From: Tateyamaria sp. | GTDB taxonomy: Bacteria; Pseudomonadota; Alphaproteobacteria; Rhodobacterales; Rhodobacteraceae | Reading direction: 5' to 3' | NCBI GenBank assembly: GCA_018668195.1 | Contig: JABITU010000030.1 | Span: forward strand, 1 to 24,186 | DNA length: 24,186 bases | In this document: positions 6,371-14,670 of the stretch, piece after piece | Position numbering within the stretch: position 1 is the first letter of the stretch | Layout of the letters: each line of letters begins with the position of its first letter | The notes under the pieces: model-generated | What the model was told of the DNA's origin: nothing | The model's input: the letters and a program-made list of their open reading frames with translations, nothing else | The model's database searches: none | Program-made: the position numbers and the translations under genes

Positions 6371-7642
6371 TCAGGCTGCTTTGTTCTTGTTCACGGCTTT
6401 TTTGCTGCTCTTGGGCGAATTGGCGTCGATAAATGCCAATACAAGTGGTCGGATATTGTTGCGCCAGCTTTTGCCCGCAAAGATGCCGTAGTGCCCTGCG
6501 CCGGGTTCGACGTGGCTGGCTTTTTTGCTGTCAGGCAGGCCAGAGCACAGCTCAAGAGCGGCAATACACTGACCCGGAGCCGAGATGTCATCGGCGGCCC
6601 CTTCGACAGTTTTCACAGCTACGGTCGTAATTTTCCCGATATCAACCGCTTTACCGCCCACGGTGAAGGAATTTTTTGCAATTTCCGCGTCTTTGAAAAT
6701 CCGCTCGACCGTGGACAGGTAGAACTCGGCGGTCATATCCATCACTGCAAGATATTCGTCATAAAAGTTATTGTGCTTGTCGTGGTCGCCGGACGCACCG
6801 CGTGCTACGGCACCTATTTGGTCCGAAAACGCTTGCGCGTGTTTTTCGCTGTTCATTGACATGAAGGATGCCAATTGCAGCAGGCCGGGATAAACCATGC
6901 GCCCTACGCCGGGATATTTGAATCCGACACGCTGGATCATCATCTGTTCGAGTTGACCCATTGTGACGCGGTGCCCGAAATCTGTGACATCTGTCGCATT
7001 GGCATTTGGGTCAATCGGCCCGCCGATTAGCGTCAGGGATCGTGGCTGCGCCTCTGGATCTTCTTCCGCAAGATAAGCGGTGGCGGCAAGCGTCAGCGGG
7101 GCTGGCTGGCACACTGCGATTACGTGTGTGTCGGGACCCATGTGGCGCATGAATTCGACAAGGTACAGCGTATAGTCCTCGACATCGAACTTACCGGCAC
7201 TGACTGGAATGTCGCGGGCATTGTGCCAGTCGGTCACATAAAGTTCGCAGTCAGGCAACAGCGATATGACGGTTGAGCGCAGTAGGGTTGCGTAGTGGCC
7301 TGACATTGGCGCAACAAGCAGAACCTTGCGCTTGCGCGTCGTGCGCCCTGCGACGTTGAAGTGAATGAGATCGCCAAATGGTTTTGCAATTTCGATGTCG
7401 ACACTAACAAGGTGGTCTTTGCCGTCTTCTGCCGTAACCGAAGGAATACCCCAGTCAGGTTTTACGACCATGCGCTGGAACGTGCGTTCAGTGACCTCGC
7501 CCCACGCGCGCATCCATTCCATGGAGGGGTTCGGGACCATGGAAAACCCTGGATAGGCGCCGATGGCCTGCGCGGTCGCGCCCAGCCACTGGTTGGTGTT
7601 GCGCATGGTTTCCATGAAGTCGTAGCTAATCATGTGCCGCAT
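6371..7642 (-). CDS. phaZ: Intracellular polyhydroxyalkanoate depolymerase
   Basis: A 423-residue PhaZ of the intracellular (granule-degrading) type that releases hydroxyalkanoate units from stored polymer. The catalytic cysteine lies in VIAVCQPAP (Cys178), the Cys-for-Ser nucleophile of the PhaZ1 family. The acid is in GAADDISAPGQC (Asp351/352) and the base in PGAGHYGIFAG (His384). VLLVAPMSGHYATLLR and YVTDWHNARDIP are further family motifs. No signal peptide is present, as expected for a cytoplasmic granule enzyme. The start is the ATG at 7642, 7 bases after AAGGA; a longer open frame upstream crosses the phaC promoter region and is not credible. It diverges from phaC, so make and break of the polymer share one regulatory region of 146 bases. 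The lysine/alanine-rich C-terminal tail is an odd but common feature. Confidence 0.95.
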   Translation of the reverse strand: MRHMISYDFMETMRNTNQWLGATAQAIGAYPGFSMVPNPSMEWMRAWGEVTERTFQRMVVKPDWGIPSVTAEDGKDHLVSVDIEIAKPFGDLIHFNVAGRTTRKRKVLLVAPMSGHYATLLRSTVISLLPDCELYVTDWHNARDIPVSAGKFDVEDYTLYLVEFMRHMGPDTHVIAVCQPAPLTLAATAYLAEEDPEAQPRSLTLIGGPIDPNANATDVTDFGHRVTMGQLEQMMIQRVGFKYPGVGRMVYPGLLQLASFMSMNSEKHAQAFSDQIGAVARGASGDHDKHNNFYDEYLAVMDMTAEFYLSTVERIFKDAEIAKNSFTVGGKAVDIGKITTVAVKTVEGAADDISAPGQCIAALELCSGLPDSKKASHVEPGAGHYGIFAGKSWRNNIRPLVLAFIDANSPKSSKKAVNKNKAA

Positions 7643-7702
7643 GTTATTATCCTTCGTATTTAAGGGGCCGAGGCGCTCAAAGCCCCCGGACGGTTTGTCG
7701 CT

Positions 7703-7731
7703 TTGCCCCCTGAAACATGCGACCCTATACG
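7703..7731 (+). promoter_or_regulatory. Candidate phaC promoter
   Basis: TTGCCC and TATACG with a 17-base spacer, both 4 of 6 to consensus. The predicted start near 7738 lies about 50 bases before the chosen phaC ATG. It also argues against the upstream ATG at 7717, which would fall inside the promoter. Confidence 0.45.
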
Positions 7732-7755
7732 CGGCATACGCGATTTTTGCGGATG

Positions 7756-7767
7756 CTGCATGTGCAA
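7756..7767 (+). promoter_or_regulatory. Near match to a PhaR operator
   Basis: CTGC-N4-GCAA differs by one base from the CTGC-N3/4-GCAG site known for Paracoccus PhaR. It sits between the candidate phaC start point and the phaC ribosome-binding site, in a TGC-rich stretch. A bound repressor would act as a roadblock. Confidence 0.35.
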
Positions 7768-7788
7768 AGCTACGAGGATGACACAAAA

Positions 7789-9594
7789 ATGACAACCAAA
7801 GACACCATGGATGGGGCTGTCACGGGGGAAAACTTCGATAAATTGAGTACAAACCTCAACAAAGTGGAAGAGCTGACACAGCGCCTGACGCAGGTTTTGA
7901 CGCACCGCAGCACGCACCATCCTGCACTTGATGCACCGAATCAGGAAATCTTTGCCAAGGCAGCCAACGCTTATTGGACCGAGGCCTTGCGCGACCCTTC
8001 CAAGGTCATCGAGCATCAATTGCAATTTTGGACAAAATCGGTGACGCAGTTTATCGATGCACAGCAAGCGATTGCGTCGGGCCAGTTGCAAGCGCCTGCC
8101 AACCCTGGCCGCAAAGATCGCCGCTTTGCAAACCCGTTGTGGGAAACGCACCCTTACTTCAATTATGTCAAACAACAGTATCTAATCAATTCAGATGCAA
8201 TTGCCGAGGCGGTTGACACTGTCACCGACATGGATGCCAAGGAAAAGCAACGCCTTGAATATTTTTCCCGGCAAATCGTTGACATGATGAGCCCGACCAA
8301 CTTTCTGGCTACCAACCCGGATGCTTTGGAAAAGGCCGTGGCCACCGACGGGCAATCGCTAGTTCAGGGTCTTGAGAACCTGATTTCGGATTTGGAATCC
8401 AATAACGGCGAGTTGATCGTAAAACTGGCGGACGAAACTGCGTTTGAGTTGGGTGGTAATATCGCGACGACCCCGGGCAAGGTGATCTATCGCAACCGCA
8501 TGATGGAGTTGATCCAGTACACACCCACGACCGAGACCGTGCATAAAACGCCGATTATTTTGTTCCCGCCGTGGATCAACAAATACTATATTCTCGACCT
8601 TAAAGAACAGAATTCGATGGTCAAATGGTTGGTTGATGAGGGCCACACATTATTTGTTGTGTCTTGGGTAAACCCCGATAGCGCGTATGCCGACGTCGGC
8701 ATGGAAGACTACATCGAAGAGGGCTATCTTGCTGCTATTCGCGAGGCCAAGGCGATTACGGGTGAAAAACAGGTCAACGCCATCGGTTATTGTATTGCTG
8801 GTACGACACTAACGCTGACGCTGAGCCTGCTCAAACAGCGGGGCGATACGTCGATCAAGTCCGCTACTTTTTTTACGGCACTCACGGATTTCTCTGATCA
8901 AGGCGAGTTTACGCCGTTTTTGACTGACGACTTTATTGACGGGATTGAGGCTGAGTGTGCTGAAAAAGGTATTTTGCCATCCGTCATAATGGCGCGGACT
9001 TTCACGTTCTTGCGGTCCAACGATCTTGTTTATACCCCGGCGATCAAAAGTTATATGATGGGCGAAACGCCCCCCGCTTTTGACCTGCTTTATTGGAATG
9101 GTGACGGTGCCAACCTGCCTGCCAAGATGGCAATGCAGTACCTGCGTGGCCTTTGCCAGCGCAATGAACTGGCGGATGGTGGCTTTGAACTGATGGGCCA
9201 TAGGTTGCGCATCTCGGACGTTGATGTGCCGGTGTGTGCTGTCGCCTGCGAAACCGATCACATCGCACCGTGGAAAGACAGTTATCGTGGGGTCCAGCAG
9301 ATGGGATCGCGGGACAAGACCTTTATCATGACCCAGTCGGGCCATATTGCCGGGATCGTCAATCCGCCGTCCAAAAATAAATATGGCCACTACACAAACC
9401 CCGATTTGAAACTTCAAAGCGAGGATTGGCAGGCAGACGCAAAGTTCCACAAAGGCTCGTGGTGGCCGCGGTGGGGCAAATGGCTGAAAAAACGCGCTGG
9501 GGCACAGGTGCCTGCTCGCGAAGCTGGCGATAGCAAACATCCTGTCCTTGAGGACGCGCCGGGATCTTACGTTGTGGTTAAAGCCATACCTTGA
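7789..9594 (+). CDS. phaC: Class I poly(3-hydroxyalkanoate) synthase
   Basis: A 601-residue class I PHA synthase that polymerises (R)-3-hydroxyacyl-CoA on granule surfaces. The N-terminal part (to about 220) includes the NPLWETHPYFNYVKQQYL motif. The alpha/beta core carries PPWINKYYILDL, the lipase-like box GYCIAG with catalytic Cys335, Asp490 in ACETDHIAPW and His519 in QSGHIAGIVNPP. The usual NDLVW is NDLVY here. The start is ATG 7789 (MTTKDTMDG) with AGGA 10 bases upstream; in-frame ATGs at 7717 and 7753 lie in or next to the promoter and lack a ribosome-binding site. Length is normal for class I (short-chain monomers). phaP follows 129 bases downstream with its own promoter and operators, and phaZ diverges upstream. 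Confidence 0.97.
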   Translation: MTTKDTMDGAVTGENFDKLSTNLNKVEELTQRLTQVLTHRSTHHPALDAPNQEIFAKAANAYWTEALRDPSKVIEHQLQFWTKSVTQFIDAQQAIASGQLQAPANPGRKDRRFANPLWETHPYFNYVKQQYLINSDAIAEAVDTVTDMDAKEKQRLEYFSRQIVDMMSPTNFLATNPDALEKAVATDGQSLVQGLENLISDLESNNGELIVKLADETAFELGGNIATTPGKVIYRNRMMELIQYTPTTETVHKTPIILFPPWINKYYILDLKEQNSMVKWLVDEGHTLFVVSWVNPDSAYADVGMEDYIEEGYLAAIREAKAITGEKQVNAIGYCIAGTTLTLTLSLLKQRGDTSIKSATFFTALTDFSDQGEFTPFLTDDFIDGIEAECAEKGILPSVIMARTFTFLRSNDLVYTPAIKSYMMGETPPAFDLLYWNGDGANLPAKMAMQYLRGLCQRNELADGGFELMGHRLRISDVDVPVCAVACETDHIAPWKDSYRGVQQMGSRDKTFIMTQSGHIAGIVNPPSKNKYGHYTNPDLKLQSEDWQADAKFHKGSWWPRWGKWLKKRAGAQVPAREAGDSKHPVLEDAPGSYVVVKAIP

Positions 9595-9618
9595 CGTTAG
9601 GTTGTGTAAAAATTAAAT

Positions 9619-9662
9619 TTGCTGCAGCGCAGAAAAAGGGTTGAAATGCTGCGCTGCAGCAA
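9619..9662 (+). promoter_or_regulatory. Two PhaR operators forming a 14-bp inverted repeat before phaP
   Basis: CTGC-AGC-GCAG (9622-9632) and CTGC-GCT-GCAG (9649-9659) both match exactly the CTGC-N3/4-GCAG site bound by PhaR in Paracoccus. They are also arms of a perfect 14-bp inverted repeat (9619-9632 and 9649-9662) with a 16-base spacer. The second operator lies between the candidate -35 and -10 boxes of phaP, the right place for repression that is relieved when PhaR binds nascent polymer. The RNA form could also act as a terminator or processing hairpin for phaC. Confidence 0.8.
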
Positions 9663-9669
9663 GTATGTC
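9641..9669 (+). promoter_or_regulatory. Candidate phaP promoter
   Basis: TTGAAA (5 of 6) and TATGTC (3 of 6) with a 17-base spacer that contains the whole second PhaR operator. The expected start near 9676 leaves a leader of about 48 bases before the phaP ATG. Confidence 0.45.
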
Positions 9670-9723
9670 ATCATCAGACGCAGAAACGCGGGATCGGCCC
9701 GCAGCGATGACAAGGATAAGGCA

Positions 9724-10170
9724 ATGACCAAGACAACAGATTACACCGCAATGTTCAAAGACGTTTTGGGCAACTTCCCGGTCGACACAGCTTCGGTTGA
9801 AGGTGCGTTTAAAACAGCCAGCACACTCAATGAAAAACTGAGCCATGTCGCTATCGACGCTGCCGAGAAATCGACCGAAATCTCGTCCAAGTGGACCAAA
9901 GAGACACTGGTCAAACTGGGTGATATGTCCAAATCAAAAGCTGACCCTGCCGACTATGCGAAAGCGATGACCGATTTCGCTTCTTCGTATGCAGAAGTAA
10001 CAGCCGAACACATGGCGGCATTTGCTGAAGTTGCTAAGAAAGTTCAAACAGAGACAGTCGAACTGATGATGGCTGCTGGAAAAGACATGAGCGAAGATGC
10101 ATCTTCGGTTGTGAAAAAAGCAACAGGCGATCTGACTGCTGCTGCCAAGAAAGCAGCAGCTGCAAAATAA
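9724..10170 (+). CDS. phaP: Phasin (PHA granule coat protein)
   Basis: A 148-residue phasin, almost wholly alpha-helical and rich in Ala, Lys, Thr and Glu, which coats PHA granules and keeps them small. It contains the family-like pattern KSTEISSKWTKETLVKL and a long amphipathic helix around residues 75-110 (DPADYAKAMTDFASSYAEV). It ends in a lysine/alanine-rich tail (DLTAAAKKAAAAK). There is no cysteine, signal peptide or membrane segment. The ATG at 9724 follows AAGGA by 7 bases; an open frame further upstream covers the operators and is spurious. Two exact PhaR sites before it and a strong terminator after it make it a separately regulated, probably highly expressed gene. It sits between phaC and phaR, as in Paracoccus and relatives. 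Confidence 0.93.
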   Translation: MTKTTDYTAMFKDVLGNFPVDTASVEGAFKTASTLNEKLSHVAIDAAEKSTEISSKWTKETLVKLGDMSKSKADPADYAKAMTDFASSYAEVTAEHMAAFAEVAKKVQTETVELMMAAGKDMSEDASSVVKKATGDLTAAAKKAAAAK

Positions 10171-10223
10171 TTGAATACTTATTTGTCGCGCCCAACTCCT
10201 CCCTGAAAGGTGCGATGATTGAC

Positions 10224-10257
10224 GGCGGGTCCTGCAACGGGCCCGCCATATTTATTT
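10224..10257 (+). terminator. Strong terminator after phaP
   Basis: A 9-bp GC-rich stem (GGCGGGTCC with GGGCCCGCC, one U-G pair) closes a 6-base loop and is followed by ATATTTATTT. It lies 53 bases after the phaP stop and separates phaP from phaR. Confidence 0.85.
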
Positions 10258-10386
10258 GTGGTTGTTCAGCCTTTGAGATGTCTGCCAAGCCTGCAATTAG
10301 TGCTTTGCGATAAATTTGGTGAGATTTTGGCCCTGCCCAGCCACCTGCATATCGGCTAAAATGAATGCTACAATCTGGCGTGCTAG

Positions 10387-10414
10387 TTGCATCGAAAAAC
10401 CACCTGATTATAGC
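10387..10414 (+). promoter_or_regulatory. Candidate phaR promoter
   Basis: TTGCAT and TATAGC (4 of 6) with a 16-base spacer, predicting a start near 10421. The exact PhaR operator at 10468 would then lie in the leader. Other than this, the operator and the phaP terminator, nothing else is visible in the 332-base gap 10171-10502. Confidence 0.35.
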
Positions 10415-10467
10415 ATGAGCGGCCAGTATGAAGCGCGGACTTTTCTTTTTGCGCGCATGCGCCTAAG

Positions 10468-10478
10468 CTGCACCGCAG
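10468..10478 (+). promoter_or_regulatory. PhaR operator before phaR (autoregulation)
   Basis: CTGC-ACC-GCAG, an exact CTGC-N3-GCAG site, extended to a GCTGC...GCAGC dyad, 24 bases before the phaR start codon. Its position implies that PhaR represses its own gene. Confidence 0.7.
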
Positions 10479-10502
10479 CACGCCGTATCGGGGAGAAGGC
10501 AC

Positions 10503-11069
10503 GTGACAGAAACAGCAGCACCTTTGTTGATCAAACGCTATGCAAGTCGCCGTCTCTACAATACAGAGACCAGCGATTACGTCACGCTCGAAGACATTTC
10601 AGGTTTTATTCGTGATGGTCGGGAAGTTCAGATCGTTGATCTCAAAACTGGTGACGATCTAACCCGGCAATATCTGCTGCAGATCATTGCCGAGCATGAG
10701 AGCCGTGGTGAAAGCGTGCTGCCCGTGGACGTGTTGAATGATCTTGTACGCAGCTATATGGGCGGTGGTGCAAGCGTGGTGCCACAATTCCTGCAAGCGT
10801 CTTTTGATATGCTGCGCAACGGTCAAAATAAGATGATTGAAAACATAGATTCGATGAACCCGCTGTCCAAGGTGCCCGGGTTTGATGCCATGCAGGCACA
10901 ACAGCAGGCGTTTATGAAGGCGATGACAGGCGGATTGGGTCAATGGCCTGGATCTTCGGTTAGCCCCGAGCCAGAGGCGCCCCCAGAACCCAAAGGTTCT
11001 GGTGATGACCTTGACGCCATCAAAAAGCAATTGGCCGATTTGCAGAACAAGCTTTCCAAGCTGTCCTAA
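10503..11069 (+). CDS. phaR: Polyhydroxyalkanoate synthesis repressor
   Basis: A 188-residue PhaR, the DNA-binding repressor that also binds PHA polymer and so senses granule formation. The N-terminal PHB/PHA accumulation regulator domain is clear: LLIKRYASRRLYNTETSDYV (9-28) followed by TLEDISGFIRDGREV and TGDDLTRQYLLQII. The PHB_acc segment follows (about 65-125: ESVLPVDVLNDLVRSYMGGG, QASFDMLRNGQ). A Pro/Glu/Gly-rich linker leads to a short C-terminal helix with coiled-coil character (DDLDAIKKQLADLQNKLSKL). The start is GTG at 10503, with GGAG 8 bases before it. Its presumed operators lie before phaP and before itself. It is the last gene of the PHA cluster and converges on the FAD oxidase gene. 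Confidence 0.96.
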   Translation: MTETAAPLLIKRYASRRLYNTETSDYVTLEDISGFIRDGREVQIVDLKTGDDLTRQYLLQIIAEHESRGESVLPVDVLNDLVRSYMGGGASVVPQFLQASFDMLRNGQNKMIENIDSMNPLSKVPGFDAMQAQQQAFMKAMTGGLGQWPGSSVSPEPEAPPEPKGSGDDLDAIKKQLADLQNKLSKLS

Positions 11070-11114
11070 CCCAATTGCGTGTTTTTACGGTCAACGTCCG
11101 GCGTCATTGTCACG

Positions 11115-11132
11115 AGCCTGATCTCGAAGGCT
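11115..11132 (+). terminator. Weak terminator-like hairpin after phaR
   Basis: A 5-bp stem AGCCT with AGGCT and an 8-base loop, followed by GTTTGT, 46 bases after the phaR stop. A second short dyad, TCCCT-N5-AGGGA at 11168-11182, lies further on. Either could help end the converging transcripts, but both are weak. Confidence 0.3.
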
Positions 11133-11232
11133 GTTTGTAAAAAAACTTATATTGAATAGGTTCGAAGTCCCTTTTTTAGGGAAGTCTTATTAATGTGTTT
11201 GTTCCCGGCCTGCTATTAAGATCTGTACCGTG

Positions 11233-12537
11233 TCAAAGACCCAAACGGTCCCGCAGGCTATACCAAGTCATCGCCAAGGCGAGCATTGGGCTGCGTAAAG
11301 CACTGCCACCGGGAAATGATTTGGACGGGATAGCGGCCATTGTGTCAAATCCGTCGCTTTCCCCCTGAACCGCTTGCGCCATCAGGTAACCTGCGTGAGT
11401 CGCGGTGCCGACCCCATGCCCTGAGTAGCCCGAAGCCGAAAGCATGTTAGGCGCCAGCCGGGTAACAAAGGGCAGCCGTTTCATGGTGATGGCCAGCGTG
11501 CCGCCCCACGCATAGTCGATCTGCACATCCGCCAAGTGCGGAAAAATCTGTGTCATTGGTTTGCGCACAAGGGCTGCGATGTCTTTGGGGAAGCGGTATC
11601 CGTAGGTTTCGCCACCGCCAAAGAGCAACCGGGTATCATGACTTAGTCGGAAGTAGTTTACCACAAAGCGACTGTCCGACACGGCGATGTCTTGTGTTAA
11701 GACGCGGGCGGCGTCGTTGCCCAAAGGTTTGGTGGCCGCGATAAAGTTGTTGATCGGCATGACACGAGCGGCGACCCTGCCATTTAGCGTGCCTAGGTAA
11801 CCGTTGCACGCAAGGATCACATGATCGGCGACAACGGTGCCTGAATCTGTGCTCAGAGTTGTTCGATTGGCGTTAGTTGACATGCCGCGAACTGCGCTGC
11901 GTTCATATATAACCGCACCTGCCGCTTCTACGGCATGGGCCAGTCCAAGAGCAAATCGCAACGGGTGCAAATGGCCTGCATCCTTGTCAAGAATACCGCC
12001 ACAATACGCCGGTGAAGGACAAATTTCTGCAAATTCGGCAGCAGGCAACCAATCTACGTCATAGCCATAGTGTTGCGCCATATGATCCGCGTAATGGTTA
12101 AGTGCGTCTGCATCGCCGGTATTTTCCGCAGCCCAGGCAACACCCGGTCGCAATTGGCAATCAATGTTGTGGTCTGATATGAGTTTTTTGACTAAATCCT
12201 TTGACGCCTGACCCAGATCCCACAAGTGGCGGGCTGCGCCCATGCCTACCATTTTTTCCAGATCAGGTTGTTCGACGCGCTGCCCCGATCCCAACTGACC
12301 ACCATTGCGCCCCGATGCGCCAAACCCTGCACGTTGCGCCTCAAGCACAACAACCTTCCGACCTGCCTGCGCCAGATGCAGTGCGGCTGACAAACCAGTA
12401 TAGCCTGCGCCGACCACACATACATCTGCTCGCACATCGTCCAAAAGAGCCGCACGTTCTGGGGCTATGTCCGCGGTGGCCGCGTACCAACTTTGTGGGT
12501 ATTGGCCGTGCCTGTCATTGGCATAGAGCAGGTTCAT
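11233..12537 (-). CDS. puuB: FAD-dependent oxidoreductase, PuuB-like (gamma-glutamylamine oxidase candidate)
   Basis: A 434-residue DAO-family flavoenzyme that resembles E. coli PuuB (gamma-glutamylputrescine oxidase) along its length. The FAD-binding Rossmann motif is VVGAGYTGLSAALHLAQAG (41-59), followed by GFGASGRNGGQLG (71-83), a signature of PuuB/OrdL-type oxidases. The C-terminal FAD contact region shows SGYSGHGVGTATHAGYL. It would oxidise the amine of a gamma-glutamylated substrate to an aldehyde with release of ammonia and peroxide. The ATG at 12537 follows AGGGA. It is the last gene of the row and lies 54 bases after the second ligase. No signal or membrane segment is seen. The family is certain; the exact substrate is inferred from context and could be an amine other than putrescine. 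Confidence 0.85.
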   Translation of the reverse strand: MNLLYANDRHGQYPQSWYAATADIAPERAALLDDVRADVCVVGAGYTGLSAALHLAQAGRKVVVLEAQRAGFGASGRNGGQLGSGQRVEQPDLEKMVGMGAARHLWDLGQASKDLVKKLISDHNIDCQLRPGVAWAAENTGDADALNHYADHMAQHYGYDVDWLPAAEFAEICPSPAYCGGILDKDAGHLHPLRFALGLAHAVEAAGAVIYERSAVRGMSTNANRTTLSTDSGTVVADHVILACNGYLGTLNGRVAARVMPINNFIAATKPLGNDAARVLTQDIAVSDSRFVVNYFRLSHDTRLLFGGGETYGYRFPKDIAALVRKPMTQIFPHLADVQIDYAWGGTLAITMKRLPFVTRLAPNMLSASGYSGHGVGTATHAGYLMAQAVQGESDGFDTMAAIPSKSFPGGSALRSPMLALAMTWYSLRDRLGL

Positions 12538-12591
12538 CCAAGTCCCTTTGATGTTCCGATAATTATATCCCCCGAAGGACGGGTGCGCCGT

Positions 12592-13950
12592 TTAGACATT
12601 CAGCAGAAGATGCTCGCGCTCCCAAGGGGAGATCACTTGCAGAAATTCGTCATATTCTGCCATTTTAACAATGGAATAGACGCGTGAAAACTCTGGGCCA
12701 AGAACTTCTTGCAGGGCTGTCGACTCGTCAAAAAGTGCCAGCGCCGAACCAAGAACGCGAGGGATGTCGCCATCGCCATCATACGCGTCTCCTTTCAATT
12801 CTGCCGAGGGGTTCAGAGCATTTGTGAGCCCCAGATAGCCGCAGGCCAATGATGCGGCAATGCCCAGATATGGATTGCAATCCATGCCCGCAATTCGGTT
12901 TTCCACCCGCCGAGCTTTGGTTGTAGACAAAGGAATGCGGATCCCGGTGGTGCGGTTATCGCGGCCCCACGCCAGATTAATTGGGGCGGCGTGGTCTTTG
13001 ACATAACGCCGGTAGCTGTTGACATAGGGTGCCATCACGGCAAGCGCTGCAGGCAGATGGGTCTGCATCCCGGCGATAAAGTGATAAAATGCGTCCGTAT
13101 CGCGCCCATCTGCATCGCAAAACAGATTATGTCCGGTCGTCTTGTCGATAATCGAGTGATGGATGTGCATCGCACTGCCGGGTTCGTCTGCGATTGGTTT
13201 GGCCATAAACGTGGCAAAACAGTCGTGCCGCAAGGCTGCTTCGCGGATCAGTCTCTTGAAATAGAACACATCATCGGCCAGTTTTAGCGGGTCGCCATGT
13301 TGCAGGTTGATTTCCAACTGGCCTGCGCCGCCTTCCTGAGTGATCCCGTCGATTTCAAAGCCCTGCGCCTCGGCAAAATCATAGATGTCGTCAATAACAG
13401 GGCCGAATTCGTCTACCGCTGTCATTGAATAGGCTTGGCGCGCCGCCGCAGGTCTGCCTGACCGGCCTGTCATTGGTTGGATTTCATGCGCGGGATTCAG
13501 GTTGCGCGCGATCAGGTAAAACTCCATTTCTGGTGCCACGATAGGCTCCCAACCTCGATCATGGTAAAGCTGGACCACACGTTTCAGCACGTTGCGCGGC
13601 GAAAATGGGACCGGTACGCCGTCGCGGTCATAGGCATCATGAATCACCTGCAAGGTCCAGTCGCCTGTCCAGGGGGCAGCCGTGGCAGTTTCCATGTCTG
13701 GGCGCAGAATCATGTCCTTTTCGATAAACCCGTCGTCACCTGCAGCCTCGCCCCAGTCGCCGGTAATGGTCTGATAAAAGATGCTATCGGGAAGATGGAA
13801 ATAGTCTTGCCGAGCGAATTTTGAGGCGGGCACCGCCTTGCCACGCGCAATACCGGGCAGGTCCGAGATGATGCACTCCACCTCGTCAAGGCGACGCTGT
13901 TCAAGGTATTGGCGCGCCGCATCGGGCAGCTTTGTCATCCAGTCATTCAT
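12592..13950 (-). CDS. Glutamine-synthetase-like ligase, PuuA-type (copy 1)
   Basis: A 452-residue member of the glutamine synthetase family, of the kind that joins glutamate to amines (gamma-glutamylpolyamine synthetase) rather than to ammonia. Visible parts are the beta-grasp domain with SDLPGIARGKAVP (29-41), a metal-ligand strand VAPEMEFYLI with Glu141 and Glu143, GQLEINLQHG, FMAKPIADEPGSAMHIHHS, NSYRRYVKDHAAP and NRTTGIRIPL. The adenylylation-site loop of true GlnA is not apparent. The ATG at 13950 overlaps the amidotransferase stop by 4 bases (ATGA), so the two are translationally coupled. A second, clearly different ligase of the same family lies two genes upstream, and the pair may act on different amines or as one mixed complex. 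The name puuA is likely but not certain for either copy. Confidence 0.9.
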   Translation of the reverse strand: MNDWMTKLPDAARQYLEQRRLDEVECIISDLPGIARGKAVPASKFARQDYFHLPDSIFYQTITGDWGEAAGDDGFIEKDMILRPDMETATAAPWTGDWTLQVIHDAYDRDGVPVPFSPRNVLKRVVQLYHDRGWEPIVAPEMEFYLIARNLNPAHEIQPMTGRSGRPAAARQAYSMTAVDEFGPVIDDIYDFAEAQGFEIDGITQEGGAGQLEINLQHGDPLKLADDVFYFKRLIREAALRHDCFATFMAKPIADEPGSAMHIHHSIIDKTTGHNLFCDADGRDTDAFYHFIAGMQTHLPAALAVMAPYVNSYRRYVKDHAAPINLAWGRDNRTTGIRIPLSTTKARRVENRIAGMDCNPYLGIAASLACGYLGLTNALNPSAELKGDAYDGDGDIPRVLGSALALFDESTALQEVLGPEFSRVYSIVKMAEYDEFLQVISPWEREHLLLNV

Positions 13951-14630
13951 ACGATCCTCTTTTCCTTAAAAAACAGCGCAAACATATCTGCAAGTCGTGC
14001 GCTGTCGGTGGGATCATTCAGCCGCGATAGAGCATCTCGCTGCAAGGGTTCGGGTACGACGCCGGGCGCGCGCGTATCGAGCAGACCCTTCAGGTAAGTC
14101 CGATCGATCTCGGGGTGCGGTTGGATGGTAAAGGCGCGGTTGCCATAAAGCAAAGCGGCATTTTCGCAAAAATCCGTGGACGAAACGACCTGCGCGTCAT
14201 GTGGGCGTGCCACGACCTGATCCTGATGCCAGGCGTTCAATGTTACATTCATGCCGTTTAGCACATAATCCTGTGCACCCACCGCCCATCCGCCTGCGAA
14301 TTTTTCCACGCGGCCCCCAAGAGCCTGCGCGATGATCTGATGGCCAAAACAGACGCCGATTATGGGAATGTGCGCAGCATAGATCTCTCGGATCAAATCC
14401 TCCAGCGGCATGATCCAATGCAGGTTTTCGTAGGCGCCGAACTTCGATCCGGTGATCAACCAACCCTGTGCGGCATCTGCGCCGGGCGGAAATTGGCCGT
14501 CAACAACAGCATAACTGTCAAAACTTAGGCCTTGACCCTGCAGAAACCGCGCAAAGATTTCTGAATAGTCCCCGTTTTCGGGGATCAAGTTTTTGGGCAC
14601 GTGGCCCGTCTGCAAGATACCGATTTTCAT
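13947..14630 (-). CDS. Class I glutamine amidotransferase, PauD2/PuuD-like hydrolase candidate
   Basis: A 227-residue single-domain class I amidotransferase. The nucleophile is Cys94 in IIGVCFGHQII, and the dyad partners are His172 and Glu174 in IQPHPEIDRTYL, so the Cys-His-Glu triad is complete. It stands alone, without a synthetase domain, and sits between two gamma-glutamyl ligases and upstream of a PuuB-like oxidase. The natural reading is a hydrolase that removes the gamma-glutamyl group at the end of the pathway, like PuuD of E. coli or PauD2 of Pseudomonas. Standalone proteins of this type are also often annotated as GMP-synthase-like amidotransferases. The ATG at 14630 has GAGAG just before it, and its stop overlaps the next gene start (ATGA). 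No oddities in length or motif. Confidence 0.85.
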   Translation of the reverse strand: MKIGILQTGHVPKNLIPENGDYSEIFARFLQGQGLSFDSYAVVDGQFPPGADAAQGWLITGSKFGAYENLHWIMPLEDLIREIYAAHIPIIGVCFGHQIIAQALGGRVEKFAGGWAVGAQDYVLNGMNVTLNAWHQDQVVARPHDAQVVSSTDFCENAALLYGNRAFTIQPHPEIDRTYLKGLLDTRAPGVVPEPLQRDALSRLNDPTDSARLADMFALFFKEKRIV

Positions 14631-14670
14631 GGGGCTCTCATTGGTTTCTCTGGCAAGAGTAAGGCGCGGC

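Noticed and set aside
11155..11175. GGTTCGAAGTCC, which resembles a tRNA T-loop and could mark a tRNA or att site
   Set aside because: The flanking bases do not form a T-stem, and no acceptor, D or anticodon arms can be folded upstream.
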